A stretch of 64,000 bases of DNA, from positions 124,001-188,000 of the forward strand of contig JADJXW010000002.1 in assembly GCA_016720075.1 (NCBI GenBank), in the 5' to 3' direction. The translations under genes and the position numbers were made by a program. Shown piece by piece: positions 43,311 to 51,709 of the stretch; position 1 is the stretch's first letter, and each line of letters begins with the position of its first letter. The DNA is from Pseudomonadota bacterium. GTDB lineage: Bacteria > Pseudomonadota > Gammaproteobacteria > Steroidobacterales > Steroidobacteraceae. Under the pieces are notes generated by a model. It worked only from the letters and a program-made list of their open reading frames with translations. It had not been told where the DNA came from and made no database searches.

Positions 43311-44261
43311 GTGCGTTGGCCAGATCTCTTGCGTCGAAAAGCCCGCCAGGACATGCGTGCCGGCATCGCTGCATCGTCCGAGCAGGTGGCGCTGGCGGTG
43401 GTGCACCGCTCAGCCGATGGCAAGCCGCATCTGGTGCACTGCGCAGTGGCCCCCGCTGCCATGGGCTATGCCGATGGCGCGCTGCGCACGCTGCTGCGCG
43501 ACTTCGAACTGGGCACCGCGCCGGTGAGCGCCGTGATTGGCGCCAATGACTACCAGCTGGCGCAGATTCCCGCCCCCGACGTGCCAGAAGGGGAAATGCG
43601 CGATGCCGCCCGCTGGCGCATGCGCGAGGTCATCGACTTCGCGCTCGATGACTCCACCATCGATGTCTTCGACGTTCCCGAACGGCGCGACCGCGCCGCG
43701 CGGCGCAATCTGTTCGCCGTCGCGACCCGCGGCGATGTGCCCAGGTTCATCGCCAGCTCGCTGCATCGGCTCACGCGCCATCTGGATGTGATCGATATTC
43801 CCGAGCTGTGCCAGCGGAACCTGTGCACGCTGATGCCGCAGGACGCGAAGGGACTGGCTTGCGTCATGCTGCGCGAAGACCACGCGCAGCTGGTATTGGT
43901 GCGCCAGGGACGCCTGTTCGTGGCGCGGCGCTTCGACTTCGACACCGGACTCGACCTGGATGGCAGTCGTCCGGACGGCCGCCACCTGGATGCGGGCGCG
44001 CTGGCACTGGAACTGCAGCGCTCGATCGACTACTACGAGACGCACTTCGACCAACCGGCCATCACCGACCTGCTGGTGGCACCGGCCAGCAGCCTCTCGC
44101 CCGCCCTGACGGCCGAAATCTCCTCTCTCACCGGCCTGCGCGTACATCCGCTGGTGCTGCAGGAGCACCTGGATGTGAGTGGCCAGGCGCAGATTCCCGA
44201 CGGCTGGCTGCCCACGCTGGCCATCGGCGCAGCGCTGCGAACTGCAGAGGCAGCCGCCTGA
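43311..44261 (+). CDS. mshI: MSHA biogenesis protein MshI (PilM-like)
   Basis: The GTG at 43311 with GGAG seven nt upstream gives 316 residues. The fold follows the PilM/MshI actin-like family: an early (V)ALAVVH segment, PEGEMRDAARWRMREVIDF, then LQRSIDYYETHFDQPAITDLLVAP (split here only for length in the real chain). No signal peptide. It should be the cytoplasmic partner of the PilN/PilO-like proteins encoded next. It starts an operon in which nearly every gene overlaps the next. Confidence 0.85.
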   Translation: MRWPDLLRRKARQDMRAGIAASSEQVALAVVHRSADGKPHLVHCAVAPAAMGYADGALRTLLRDFELGTAPVSAVIGANDYQLAQIPAPDVPEGEMRDAARWRMREVIDFALDDSTIDVFDVPERRDRAARRNLFAVATRGDVPRFIASSLHRLTRHLDVIDIPELCQRNLCTLMPQDAKGLACVMLREDHAQLVLVRQGRLFVARRFDFDTGLDLDGSRPDGRHLDAGALALELQRSIDYYETHFDQPAITDLLVAPASSLSPALTAEISSLTGLRVHPLVLQEHLDVSGQAQIPDGWLPTLAIGAALRTAEAAA

Positions 44262-44887
44262 TGCAGCAGGTCAACCTCCACCGCCCGGTATGGACAGCGC
44301 CGGCCCTGCTGACCGCCCGCAGCGCCGGAAGCGCGATGCTGGCGATTGCCGTCGCGCTGCTGTGCATGTGGGGTTATGCCTGGTGGCAACTTGACGGCAT
44401 GCGCCGCGAGGCTGACGTGGCGCGCACCCAGAGCGACATGCGACGCCAGCTGGAAGCCGTGCGCATGGCGGACCTCGACGCACTCCCGCCGGAAGAACTG
44501 GACCGCAGGATCGTGGTGCTCGATGCCGAGGTGTCGGTCAAGCTGCGCGCGGTGCAGACGCTGGGCGCCGAGGCCGATGGTTCGGCCGATTTCGCGGAGC
44601 GCCTGGCGGCCCTGTCGCGACGCCACCTGGACGGCGTGTGGCTGGAACAGCTGACGCTCGGCGCCAGCCGCGACGCGATGAGCCTGACCGGCGCCGCGCT
44701 AGCGCCTGACCTGGTGCCGCGCTACCTGCAGAGCCTTGCCGCGGATCCGGCGCTGCGCGGCGGCGAAATCGACAGTTTCCTCATCGACCGGCCAGAGGCC
44801 GTGGCCGACAGGCAGGCCTCGCACCTGCGGTTCCGAGCCGCCACGCGCGCGCTGCAGCAGGTCGTCCGTGATCCCGCGGAGGGTTGA
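44261..44887 (+). CDS. PilN-like fimbrial assembly protein (second mshI-type gene)
   Basis: The ATG overlaps the mshI stop (TGATG) and gives 208 residues. It opens with MQQVNLHRPVW, the QxNL motif that in PilN binds PilM. One transmembrane helix follows (AMLAIAVALLCMWGYAWW), then a coiled-coil-like and periplasmic region. The family is PilN/fimbrial assembly. It probably bridges MshI and MshJ in the inner-membrane alignment subcomplex. Confidence 0.82.
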   Translation: MQQVNLHRPVWTAPALLTARSAGSAMLAIAVALLCMWGYAWWQLDGMRREADVARTQSDMRRQLEAVRMADLDALPPEELDRRIVVLDAEVSVKLRAVQTLGAEADGSADFAERLAALSRRHLDGVWLEQLTLGASRDAMSLTGAALAPDLVPRYLQSLAADPALRGGEIDSFLIDRPEAVADRQASHLRFRAATRALQQVVRDPAEG

Positions 44888-44889
44888 CG

Positions 44890-45519
44890 ATGAAGGCTGC
44901 CAAACTCGCCGAATGGTTCAATGCGCGCGCCACGCGCGAGCGCCTGCTGATATTCGCCGCATTGCTGGCGCTGGTGCTGACCACCTGGGATGGACTGCTG
45001 ATGCAGCCGCTGCGCGCGGTCACGCAGGGGCTGCAGGCAGAGATCGCCGCCGTCGGCGTTGCCGCCACCGATGTCGATGACGGCAGCGATCCGCATCGCA
45101 CCGCGCTGCTGCGCGCGGGCGAACTGCAGCTGCGCTCCGCGCAGCTGGATTCGCAGATCGCCGGTTCCGCCCGCGGCTTCGTGCCCGCCACGCAGATGAT
45201 CGGCGTGCTGCACGATGTGCTGCGCCGCCAGGGCGGACTGTCGCTGGTCAGCATCCGCAACCTGCCGGTGCGCAGCCTCATCGCACCGGCCACGCAGGAT
45301 GCGCCACCCTCGCCACCCTACCTGCACAGCATCGAACTGGTGATCGACGGCCGCTATGCGGATATCCAGGCCTATGTGCACCAGCTTGAATCCCTGCCCT
45401 GGAAGTTCCGCTGGTCGCTGCTGGAACTGTCCACCCGCCAATACCCCCTGAACCGCGTGCGGCTGTCGTTGAGCACGCTGAGCATGGATGCCACCTGGCT
45501 CGGAGTCGCACCGTCATGA
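44890..45519 (+). CDS. mshJ: MSHA biogenesis protein MshJ (PilO-like)
   Basis: The ATG at 44890, 2 nt after the previous stop, gives 209 residues. One N-terminal transmembrane helix (LLIFAALLALVLTTWDGLL) is followed by a periplasmic region with the PilO/MshJ pattern (YLHSIELVIDGRYADIQAYV, LPWKFRWSLLELSTRQYPLNRVRL). It forms the inner-membrane platform with the PilN-like protein. Its stop overlaps the next start in ATGA. Confidence 0.83.
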   Translation: MKAAKLAEWFNARATRERLLIFAALLALVLTTWDGLLMQPLRAVTQGLQAEIAAVGVAATDVDDGSDPHRTALLRAGELQLRSAQLDSQIAGSARGFVPATQMIGVLHDVLRRQGGLSLVSIRNLPVRSLIAPATQDAPPSPPYLHSIELVIDGRYADIQAYVHQLESLPWKFRWSLLELSTRQYPLNRVRLSLSTLSMDATWLGVAPS

Positions 45520-45773
45520 AAGTCCGTTCAATGCTATTCCTCACCCTGGCCCTCGCGGCCACGCTGCCGCTCGCGCGCGCTGACAACGCGTCGACGCCGC
45601 GTGACCCCATGCGCCCCATCGGGGCCGCCGAAGCGGCGGGTCGGCGCGGCGGCATGCTGTTCTCGATCGAACCGGCCGCTGGCGCCACGCCGGCCACCTG
45701 GACATCCGTGCCGTGGATGTTCCGGCCACGGTCTTCTTCGACCGGCTCGCGGTGGTTTCCGGCTCGAACGTGA
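45516..45773 (+). CDS. Signal-peptide fragment: mshK-like start or the true 5' end of mshL
   Basis: The 85-residue frame starts MKVRSMLFLTLALAATLPLARA, a clear Sec signal peptide, followed by RDPMRPIGAA, which resembles the DPTRP motif found just after the signal peptide in MshK. From about residue 60 it overlaps the secretin frame and reads as nonsense (MFRPRSSSTGSRW). The secretin frame is already coding at HLDIRAVDVPA (from 45695), upstream of its first start codon. A one-base deletion between about 45660 and 45698 would join the two into one exported protein. The alternative is a broken mshK followed by an mshL with an atypical start. Confidence 0.6.
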   Translation: MKVRSMLFLTLALAATLPLARADNASTPRDPMRPIGAAEAAGRRGGMLFSIEPAAGATPATWTSVPWMFRPRSSSTGSRWFPART

Positions 45774-47164
45774 TGGTGCAGCCAGACGTGTCGACGCGAC
45801 TGACGCTGACCCTGCGGCAGGTGACGCTGGCCGAAACGCTGCATGCCGTGCGCGAACTCTATGGCCTGGACTTCCAGACCGTCGGCACCAGCTACATGGT
45901 CCTGGCGGCCAAACCGCAGACCCGCGTGTTCCAGCTCAACTACCTCGATCTGCATCGCAGCGGCGTATCCAACACCCGCGTGAGCTCGGGCCAGATCACG
46001 CAGGGCAATTCAGCGCCCTCCTCGGCCGGCGCATCCGGCACCACAGGCGCCAGCGAAGGCAATGACGAGGTCAGCGGCACTTCAGTGCTGACGACCAACG
46101 ACTCGGACTTCTGGAAGGGCATCGAAACGGATATCAAGCTGCTGGTCGGCGGAGAAGCCGCCCACGTGGTGGTGAACCGCCAGTCGGGCGTCATCGTGGT
46201 GCGCGGCATGCCATCGCAACTGCGCGATGTGGCGACCTACCTGCAGAAGACCCAGTCGACCGTCACCCGCCAGGTGATCCTCGAAGCCAAGATCGTCGAG
46301 GTGGAACTGAATTCCGGGTTCCAGGCAGGCATCAACTGGAGCACGCTGCTGACGCACGGCAGCCAGAATTTCTTCTTCGGGCAGTCAACACCCCCGGGCG
46401 GCTTCGGCGCCGATCCGTTTACACCCACAGGCAGCCAGGTGAGCGTCACGCCCGGCGTGCCGGTACTGGGCCAGGTGGTCGACCAGCTGGGCGGCGCGTT
46501 CACGATGGCCATCGATGCGGCGGACTTCAACGGCTTCATCGAGCTGCTTTCGTCGCAGGGCAACACGCGCGTGCTGTCGAGCCCGCGCGTCTCGACGCTG
46601 CACAACCAGAAAGCCATCATCAAGGCAGGCTCCGACGAGTTCTTCGTCACCGGCGTGAAGAGCGACACCACCACCGGCACTTCGACCAACACGTCGCTGA
46701 ACGTGGAGCTAACGCCATTCTTCTCGGGCGTGGCACTCGACGTGACGCCGCAGATCGGCGAGGACGGCACCGTGCTGCTGCATATCCATCCGACCGTCAG
46801 CGAGGTCAGCGACCAGAGCAAGCGCGTGAACTTCGGCGGTGGCAGCAGCGACCTGCCGCTGGCGCTGAGCCAGATCCGCGAATCCGACAGCGTGGTGCGC
46901 GCCCGCTCGGGCCAGCTCATCGTCATCGGTGGCCTGATGCGCGAGACACGCCGGCGTGCCGATTACCGCACGCCGCTGCTGGGCGACGTCCCGCTGCTCG
47001 GGCGGCTGTTCCGCAGCGAGCGCGACCAGACTCGCACCGTTGAGCTGGTGCTGCTGCTGCGCCCGCTGGTTCCCACCGACGCCGACTGGGAAAAACTGGC
47101 GCAGGAGCCCCAGGACCGGGCGGCAGCCATGGCCGAGCTAGGCAAGGTTGAAAAGCCGAAATGA
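45713..47164 (+). CDS. mshL: MSHA secretin MshL (5' end probably displaced by a frameshift)
   Basis: From the GTG at 45713 the frame gives 483 residues, but it has no signal peptide there, and its coding character begins upstream (DIRAVDVPATVFFDRLAV). Secretin N-domain features are QPDVSTRLTLTLRQVTLAE and VVVNRQSGVIVVRGMPSQL. The secretin core includes VILEAKIVEVELNSGFQAGI, LLSSQGNTRVLSSPRV, and GQLIVIGGLMRE with DVPLLGRLF near the end. It would form the outer-membrane channel of the pilus. Its export signal probably comes from the frame at 45516. The stop overlaps the mshE start in ATGA. Confidence 0.9.
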   Translation: MDVPATVFFDRLAVVSGSNVMVQPDVSTRLTLTLRQVTLAETLHAVRELYGLDFQTVGTSYMVLAAKPQTRVFQLNYLDLHRSGVSNTRVSSGQITQGNSAPSSAGASGTTGASEGNDEVSGTSVLTTNDSDFWKGIETDIKLLVGGEAAHVVVNRQSGVIVVRGMPSQLRDVATYLQKTQSTVTRQVILEAKIVEVELNSGFQAGINWSTLLTHGSQNFFFGQSTPPGGFGADPFTPTGSQVSVTPGVPVLGQVVDQLGGAFTMAIDAADFNGFIELLSSQGNTRVLSSPRVSTLHNQKAIIKAGSDEFFVTGVKSDTTTGTSTNTSLNVELTPFFSGVALDVTPQIGEDGTVLLHIHPTVSEVSDQSKRVNFGGGSSDLPLALSQIRESDSVVRARSGQLIVIGGLMRETRRRADYRTPLLGDVPLLGRLFRSERDQTRTVELVLLLRPLVPTDADWEKLAQEPQDRAAAMAELGKVEKPK

Positions 47165-48951
47165 ATCCGCGCCGCAAGAAGGTCCGACTGGGCGACCTGC
47201 TGATCGAACAGAAGCTGATCAGCGAGGCGCAGCTATCCCAGGCGCTGGACGAACAGAAACGCACCGGCCGCAAGCTGGGCCGCGTGCTGACGGATCTGGG
47301 AATAGTCCAGGAGCAGCAGCTGCATGACGTGCTGTCGCAGAGCCTGCAGATTCCCTTCGTCGACCTGAAGCAGCTGAATCCCGATCCGGCCGTCGTGCGG
47401 CTGATGCCCGAGGCCCTCGCCCGCCGCTTCCGCGCGCTGGTGCTGCAGTCCGACGCCCGCGGACTGACCGTGGGCATGGCAGACCCCACCGACCTGATCG
47501 CCTACGACGAACTGGTGGCCCGCCTCAAGCAGCCGCTGCGCATCGCGCTGGTGCGCGAGTCGGACCTGCTGCGGACGATGGATGCCGTCTACCGGCGTGC
47601 CGACCAGATCGCATCGATCGCGCTCGAAGTGCACGATGAACTGGGTGATGGCGACATCGACATCGACCAGCTGTCGGCCGAGGATGGCTCGTCAGATGCC
47701 CCGATCATCCGGCTCATCCAGACCATCTTCCAGGATGCGATCAACACGCGCGCCTCGGACGTGCACATCGAGCCGGGCGAGCACCTGCTGCGGCTGCGGC
47801 TGCGCGTCGACGGCGTGCTGCAGGAGCAGACCGTAGAGGGACGCGGCGTTGCCAGCGCGCTTGTAACTCGCCTCAAGCTGATGAGCGGCCTGGACATCGC
47901 CGAGAAACGCCTGCCGCAGGACGGCCGGTTCTCGGTCAAGGTCAAGGACCGCTCCCTCGACGTGCGCCTGGCGACCATGCCGGTGCAGCATGGTGAATCC
48001 GTGGTGCTGCGACTGCTGGACCAGTCGAACAACCTGATGACGCTGGAACAGCTCGGCATGCCGGCCCCGATGCTCGGACGCTTCCGCGCGCTGGTGGAGC
48101 GTCCGGCAGGCATGGTGCTGGTCACCGGCCCCACCGGCAGCGGCAAGACCACCACGCTGTATTCCGCGCTCGCGCACCTGAATCGTCCGGACACCAAGAT
48201 CCTCACCGCCGAGGATCCCGTGGAATACCGACTGGACCGCGTGAACCAGGTGCAGGTGAACCAGAAGATCGGCCTGGATTTCGCGCGCGTGCTGCGCAGC
48301 ATGCTGCGACAGGATCCCGACGTAGTGCTGATCGGCGAAATGCGTGACCGCGAAACCGTGGAGATCGCCTTGCGCGCGGCCATCACCGGCCACCTGGTGT
48401 TCTCCACGCTGCACACACTGAGCGCCAGCGGCACGGTCAGCCGCCTGCTCGACATGGGAGCGCCGGGCTACCTGATTGCCACGGCGCTGCACGGAGTGGT
48501 CGCGCAGCGGCTTGTGCGCCAGATATGCGGGGACTGCGCTCAGCCAACGGAGCCCGGGGCGCACGAACTGGCCTGGCTTCGCGCCCAGGTGGGCGACGCG
48601 CTGGCGTCGGGCATGCGTTTTCGCGCCGGCACGGGTTGCACCTACTGCAACCTGTCGGGGTACCGCGGCCGGACGGCAATCTACGAACTGATCGAGATCG
48701 ACGGCCCGATGGCCGATGCCATCAGGACCGGCGACCCGGGCGCCTTCGAGCGTGCCGCGCTCACGCAGCCCGGTTACACCTCGCTCACCCGCAGCGCCAT
48801 CGACCTTGCGGCGGCCGGCGGCACGACGCTGGCAGAAGTCATCGCCACCACCAGCGGGCTGGATTCCATCGCCTCGTCCCTGCAGGCCGCCACGCTCACT
48901 GATGACGAGTTGTCGGATGCGCTGCTGGGTGGACGCGCCGTGAGTCCCTGA
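47161..48951 (+). CDS. mshE: MSHA pilus extension ATPase MshE (GspE/PilB family)
   Basis: The 596-residue protein begins with a MshEN c-di-GMP-binding domain: motif 1 RLGDLLIEQKLISEAQL (residues 9-25, continuing to Q32) and motif 2 KLGRVLTDLGIVQEQQL (38-54). The usual G of motif 1 is K18 and the usual R of motif 2 is K38, so nucleotide binding is likely but not certain. Walker A is GPTGSGKTTT (about 323-332), the Walker B region is PDVVLIGEMRD, and the tetracysteine site is ICGDC plus CTYC. It powers pilus extension at the cytoplasmic face. mshM and mshN, which normally lie before mshE, are missing. TGATG coupling to mshG. Confidence 0.94.
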   Translation: MNPRRKKVRLGDLLIEQKLISEAQLSQALDEQKRTGRKLGRVLTDLGIVQEQQLHDVLSQSLQIPFVDLKQLNPDPAVVRLMPEALARRFRALVLQSDARGLTVGMADPTDLIAYDELVARLKQPLRIALVRESDLLRTMDAVYRRADQIASIALEVHDELGDGDIDIDQLSAEDGSSDAPIIRLIQTIFQDAINTRASDVHIEPGEHLLRLRLRVDGVLQEQTVEGRGVASALVTRLKLMSGLDIAEKRLPQDGRFSVKVKDRSLDVRLATMPVQHGESVVLRLLDQSNNLMTLEQLGMPAPMLGRFRALVERPAGMVLVTGPTGSGKTTTLYSALAHLNRPDTKILTAEDPVEYRLDRVNQVQVNQKIGLDFARVLRSMLRQDPDVVLIGEMRDRETVEIALRAAITGHLVFSTLHTLSASGTVSRLLDMGAPGYLIATALHGVVAQRLVRQICGDCAQPTEPGAHELAWLRAQVGDALASGMRFRAGTGCTYCNLSGYRGRTAIYELIEIDGPMADAIRTGDPGAFERAALTQPGYTSLTRSAIDLAAAGGTTLAEVIATTSGLDSIASSLQAATLTDDELSDALLGGRAVSP

Positions 48952-50177
48952 TGGCCAGCTTCCGCTACAAGGCCCGCGCCACCAATGGCAGCCTCGTGGC
49001 CGGGGAACTGAGCGCGGACAGCCTCGACCAGGCCGCCCAGCGCCTGATCGCCTCGGGCGTCTATCCGGTTCACATCGACAGGAATGAAGACGCGCAGGGA
49101 ATGTCGGCTAAGCGCCTGTTGCGTCGCATCGGCGTGGGGCAGATGCAGCTCAACGACCTGGTGCTCTTCACTCGCCAGATGTACACGGTGGTCAAGGCCG
49201 GCATTCCATTGCTGCGCGGCCTGCGGGGTCTGGCCTCATCCACTCAGAACGCGATGCTGCGCGAGACGCTGGAAGACGTGCTCGCCAACCTCGAGGGTGG
49301 CCGTGACCTGGCCAGCAGCTTCGCGCGACATCCGCAGATTTTTCCCTCGCTGTATATCAGCATCGTGCGCGTTGGCGAGGCCACCGGCACGCTGGAGCAG
49401 TCGTTCCTCAGGCTGGGCGAACACCTGGTGCAGGAAAAGGACACCCGCGACCGTGTCAAGGGCGCCATGCGCTATCCGGTCATCGTCGTCGCCACCATCC
49501 TGCTGGCCGCAGTGTTCCTCTCGACGGTGGTGATTCCGAAATTCCAGCCGATATTCCAGGCCCTGCAGGGCAACATCCCGCTGCCCACGCGCATCATCAT
49601 CGGTACTTCCGACCTCATCCGGGGCTACTGGCACCTGTGCCTGGCCGGTTGCGCACTGCTGGCCTTCGGCGTGCGCCGCTTCGTGGGCACCGCTGCGGGC
49701 CGCCTGCAGTGGGACCGCGTGCGACTGAAGCTGCCCGTCCTCGGCAACCTCACGTACCAGTCGTCACTGGCCCGGCTGTGCCGCTCGCTGGCGATCTCGC
49801 TGCACGCCGGCCTGCCGATGACGCAGGCACTGCAGGCCATCGAACGCGCGGCGGGCAATGCCTATCTCGCAACCAAGATCCGCTCGCTCGGCACCGGTAT
49901 CGAGCGCGGCGAACTGCTGTCCAAAGCTTCGGCCAACAGCGGTCTGTTCTCACCGCTGGTGCTGCAGATGATTGCGATTGGCGAAGAAACGGGCGAGCTG
50001 CCGATGCTGCTCGATGAGGCCGCCGGCTTCTACGAGCGGGAAACCGATGTGGCGCTGAAGAACCTGACGGCCTCGATCGAACCGATCCTGATCGTGGTCG
50101 TGGGCGGCATGGTGCTGGTGCTGGCGCTGGGCATCTTCATGCCGATGTGGGAAATGATCGGCAAGGCCGGCGCGTGA
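48951..50177 (+). CDS. mshG: MSHA inner-membrane platform protein MshG (GspF/PilC family)
   Basis: The 408-residue protein starts MASFRYKARATNGSLVAGEL, typical of GspF. Two GspF repeats are visible: LFTRQMYTVVKAGIPLLRGL with VIVVATILLAAVFLSTVVIPKF, and LARLCRSLAISLHAGLPMTQ with ILIVVVGGMVLVLALGIFMP at the C-terminus. It connects the ATPase to the growing pilus. It ends 98 nt before the pilin gene; no mshF is present. Confidence 0.92.
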   Translation: MASFRYKARATNGSLVAGELSADSLDQAAQRLIASGVYPVHIDRNEDAQGMSAKRLLRRIGVGQMQLNDLVLFTRQMYTVVKAGIPLLRGLRGLASSTQNAMLRETLEDVLANLEGGRDLASSFARHPQIFPSLYISIVRVGEATGTLEQSFLRLGEHLVQEKDTRDRVKGAMRYPVIVVATILLAAVFLSTVVIPKFQPIFQALQGNIPLPTRIIIGTSDLIRGYWHLCLAGCALLAFGVRRFVGTAAGRLQWDRVRLKLPVLGNLTYQSSLARLCRSLAISLHAGLPMTQALQAIERAAGNAYLATKIRSLGTGIERGELLSKASANSGLFSPLVLQMIAIGEETGELPMLLDEAAGFYERETDVALKNLTASIEPILIVVVGGMVLVLALGIFMPMWEMIGKAGA

Positions 50178-50243
50178 GTGTGCGCCAGTTCACGAAAGGA
50201 TTCGGGCGCGTCAAGTCGCCACCCGGACTGCCGTTAAGACAAC

Positions 50244-50262
50244 TGGCGGCCAGTGACCGCCA
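50244..50262 (+). repeat. Small hairpin just upstream of the MSHA pilin gene
   Basis: TGGCGG (50244-50249) pairs with CCGCCA (50257-50262) around a 7-nt loop, directly before the ATG at 50264 and the Shine-Dalgarno at 50266. It may influence translation of the pilin or stabilise its mRNA. Confidence 0.4.
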
Positions 50263-50275
50263 TATGGAGAAGGCT

Positions 50276-50770
50276 GTGACCATCAAGAACCAGAAGGGCT
50301 TTACCCTGGTCGAACTGATCGTGGTAATCGTCATCCTCGGCATCCTGGCCGCGGTGGCGCTGCCCCGTTTCATGGGCCTGGAGACCGAGGCGCGCATTGC
50401 CGCCGTCAAGAACATGGGTGGCACGCTGCTGTCGGCCGCCAACATGGCGCACGGCGTGTGCATGGCCCGCAGCTGCACCAACGGGCAGGTGCTGCAGATC
50501 GAAGGTCGCAACGTCACCTTCACCAACGGCTATCCGAACAACGCCAGCATCGCCCAGCTGATCCAGAGCACCGAGGGTTTCACGCCCAACGGCGCGGGGA
50601 ACCGGCTTGCCAATAATGGCGCGCGCACCAATAACTGCTGGGTGCAGTACAACCAGGCCACCGTCGCCGCCGGCGTGGTGACCCCGCCGCGAATCTCCTA
50701 CCAGTCCGGCACCATCACCAACACCGCCACTGAAACCACCGTCAACAACGCACTGCGCACGCAGTGCTGA
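50276..50770 (+). CDS. MSHA major-type pilin (MshA/MshB family)
   Basis: GTG at 50276 is preferred because GGAG lies six nt upstream and the leader becomes a compact MTIKNQKG; ATG at 50264 would add four residues. The product is 164 residues. The mature protein begins FTLVELIVVIVILGILAAVAL with Glu at +5, followed by PRFMGLETEARIAAV, the MshA signature. Two pairs of cysteines (CMARSC, and NCW plus the C-terminal Cys) could form disulfides. Only one pilin gene of this type is present, whereas Vibrio loci carry mshB and mshA. Confidence 0.9.
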   Translation: MTIKNQKGFTLVELIVVIVILGILAAVALPRFMGLETEARIAAVKNMGGTLLSAANMAHGVCMARSCTNGQVLQIEGRNVTFTNGYPNNASIAQLIQSTEGFTPNGAGNRLANNGARTNNCWVQYNQATVAAGVVTPPRISYQSGTITNTATETTVNNALRTQC

Positions 50771-50792
50771 TAGACGCAGCGGCCGTGCGCAG

Positions 50793-51266
50793 ATGGCCAG
50801 CGCCGCATCGCGATGCAACTCGGCCGGCTTCACGCTGGTCGAGCTTGTCGCGACTCTGACGATCGCGGCCATCCTGGCCGCAGCGGCCGGACCGCGACTG
50901 TTTTCTTCCCAGCCCTTCGCCGCCCGCGGCTATGCCGATGACGTGGCCTCCGCACTGCGGCAGGCCCGCAGCGTGGCCATGGCCAGCGGCTGCGAGGTCC
51001 GCTTCACCATCGACACCAGCGGCTACACCGCGATGCAACGCTCGCCCTCCGGGACGCACTGCGCCACATCCGGAGCGTGGTCCACCCCGGTGCAGAGGGG
51101 CGACGGCCGCACCCTGTCGGCAGGGCCTCCCTCCGCCGCGAACGTGCAGGCCGCTGGCGCGCTGGTCTTTGGCCGCGACGGCGCACTGCCGGGCGGTGGC
51201 GCCTCGATCGTCATCGGGGCGCATGTGATCAGCATCGATGCCGGCGGCTGGGTGCAGCGGCAATGA
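50793..51266 (+). CDS. mshC: MSHA minor pilin MshC
   Basis: The 157-residue protein has the prepilin signature AGFTLVELVATLTIAAILAA with Glu at +5, then the DVASALRQARSVAMASGC segment found in MshC/GspH-like pilins. Two Cys could pair (SGCEVRF, GTHCATS). It follows the pilin gene and overlaps mshD in ATGA. Confidence 0.83.
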   Translation: MASAASRCNSAGFTLVELVATLTIAAILAAAAGPRLFSSQPFAARGYADDVASALRQARSVAMASGCEVRFTIDTSGYTAMQRSPSGTHCATSGAWSTPVQRGDGRTLSAGPPSAANVQAAGALVFGRDGALPGGGASIVIGAHVISIDAGGWVQRQ

Positions 51267-51709
51267 AGCGCCTGCCTCAGCGCGGCCTGACGCTGATCGA
51301 GCTGATCACGTCCATCGCCGTCATCGGACTGGCCGGCGCATCCGTGCTGGGGGTGCTGGGTTACCTGTCATCTTCCAGCGGCAGCACGCTCGCGCGCGTG
51401 CGCGCGCAGGGTATCGCCCAGTCGTACCTGTCGGAGGTACTTTCCCGCCCCTTTGCCGATCCTGATGCAACGCCCGTCGAGGCCTCGCGGGCGCTGTTCG
51501 ACGATATCGGGGACTACGCCGGCCTGGATGACGCCGCCGCCGTCGATCAGGCAGGCGCCGTCATCGCCCCGTACCGGGTCCGCGTGAGCGTTACCCCGGC
51601 CGCGCTCGGCAGCGTGCCGGCCACCCACGCGCGGCGCGTGGACGTGCAGGTGGACCTTCCCGATGGCCAGATGGTGCTGGCCACGGGCTTTCGCACGCGG
51701 TATCCGTGA
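51263..51709 (+). CDS. mshD: MSHA minor pilin MshD
   Basis: The 148-residue protein begins MKRLPQRG, then LTLIELITSIAVIGLAGASV, a prepilin helix with Glu at +5. The QSYLSEVLSRPF segment is typical of MshD/PilV-like minor pilins. Its TGA overlaps the start of mshO. Confidence 0.82.
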   Translation: MKRLPQRGLTLIELITSIAVIGLAGASVLGVLGYLSSSSGSTLARVRAQGIAQSYLSEVLSRPFADPDATPVEASRALFDDIGDYAGLDDAAAVDQAGAVIAPYRVRVSVTPAALGSVPATHARRVDVQVDLPDGQMVLATGFRTRYP

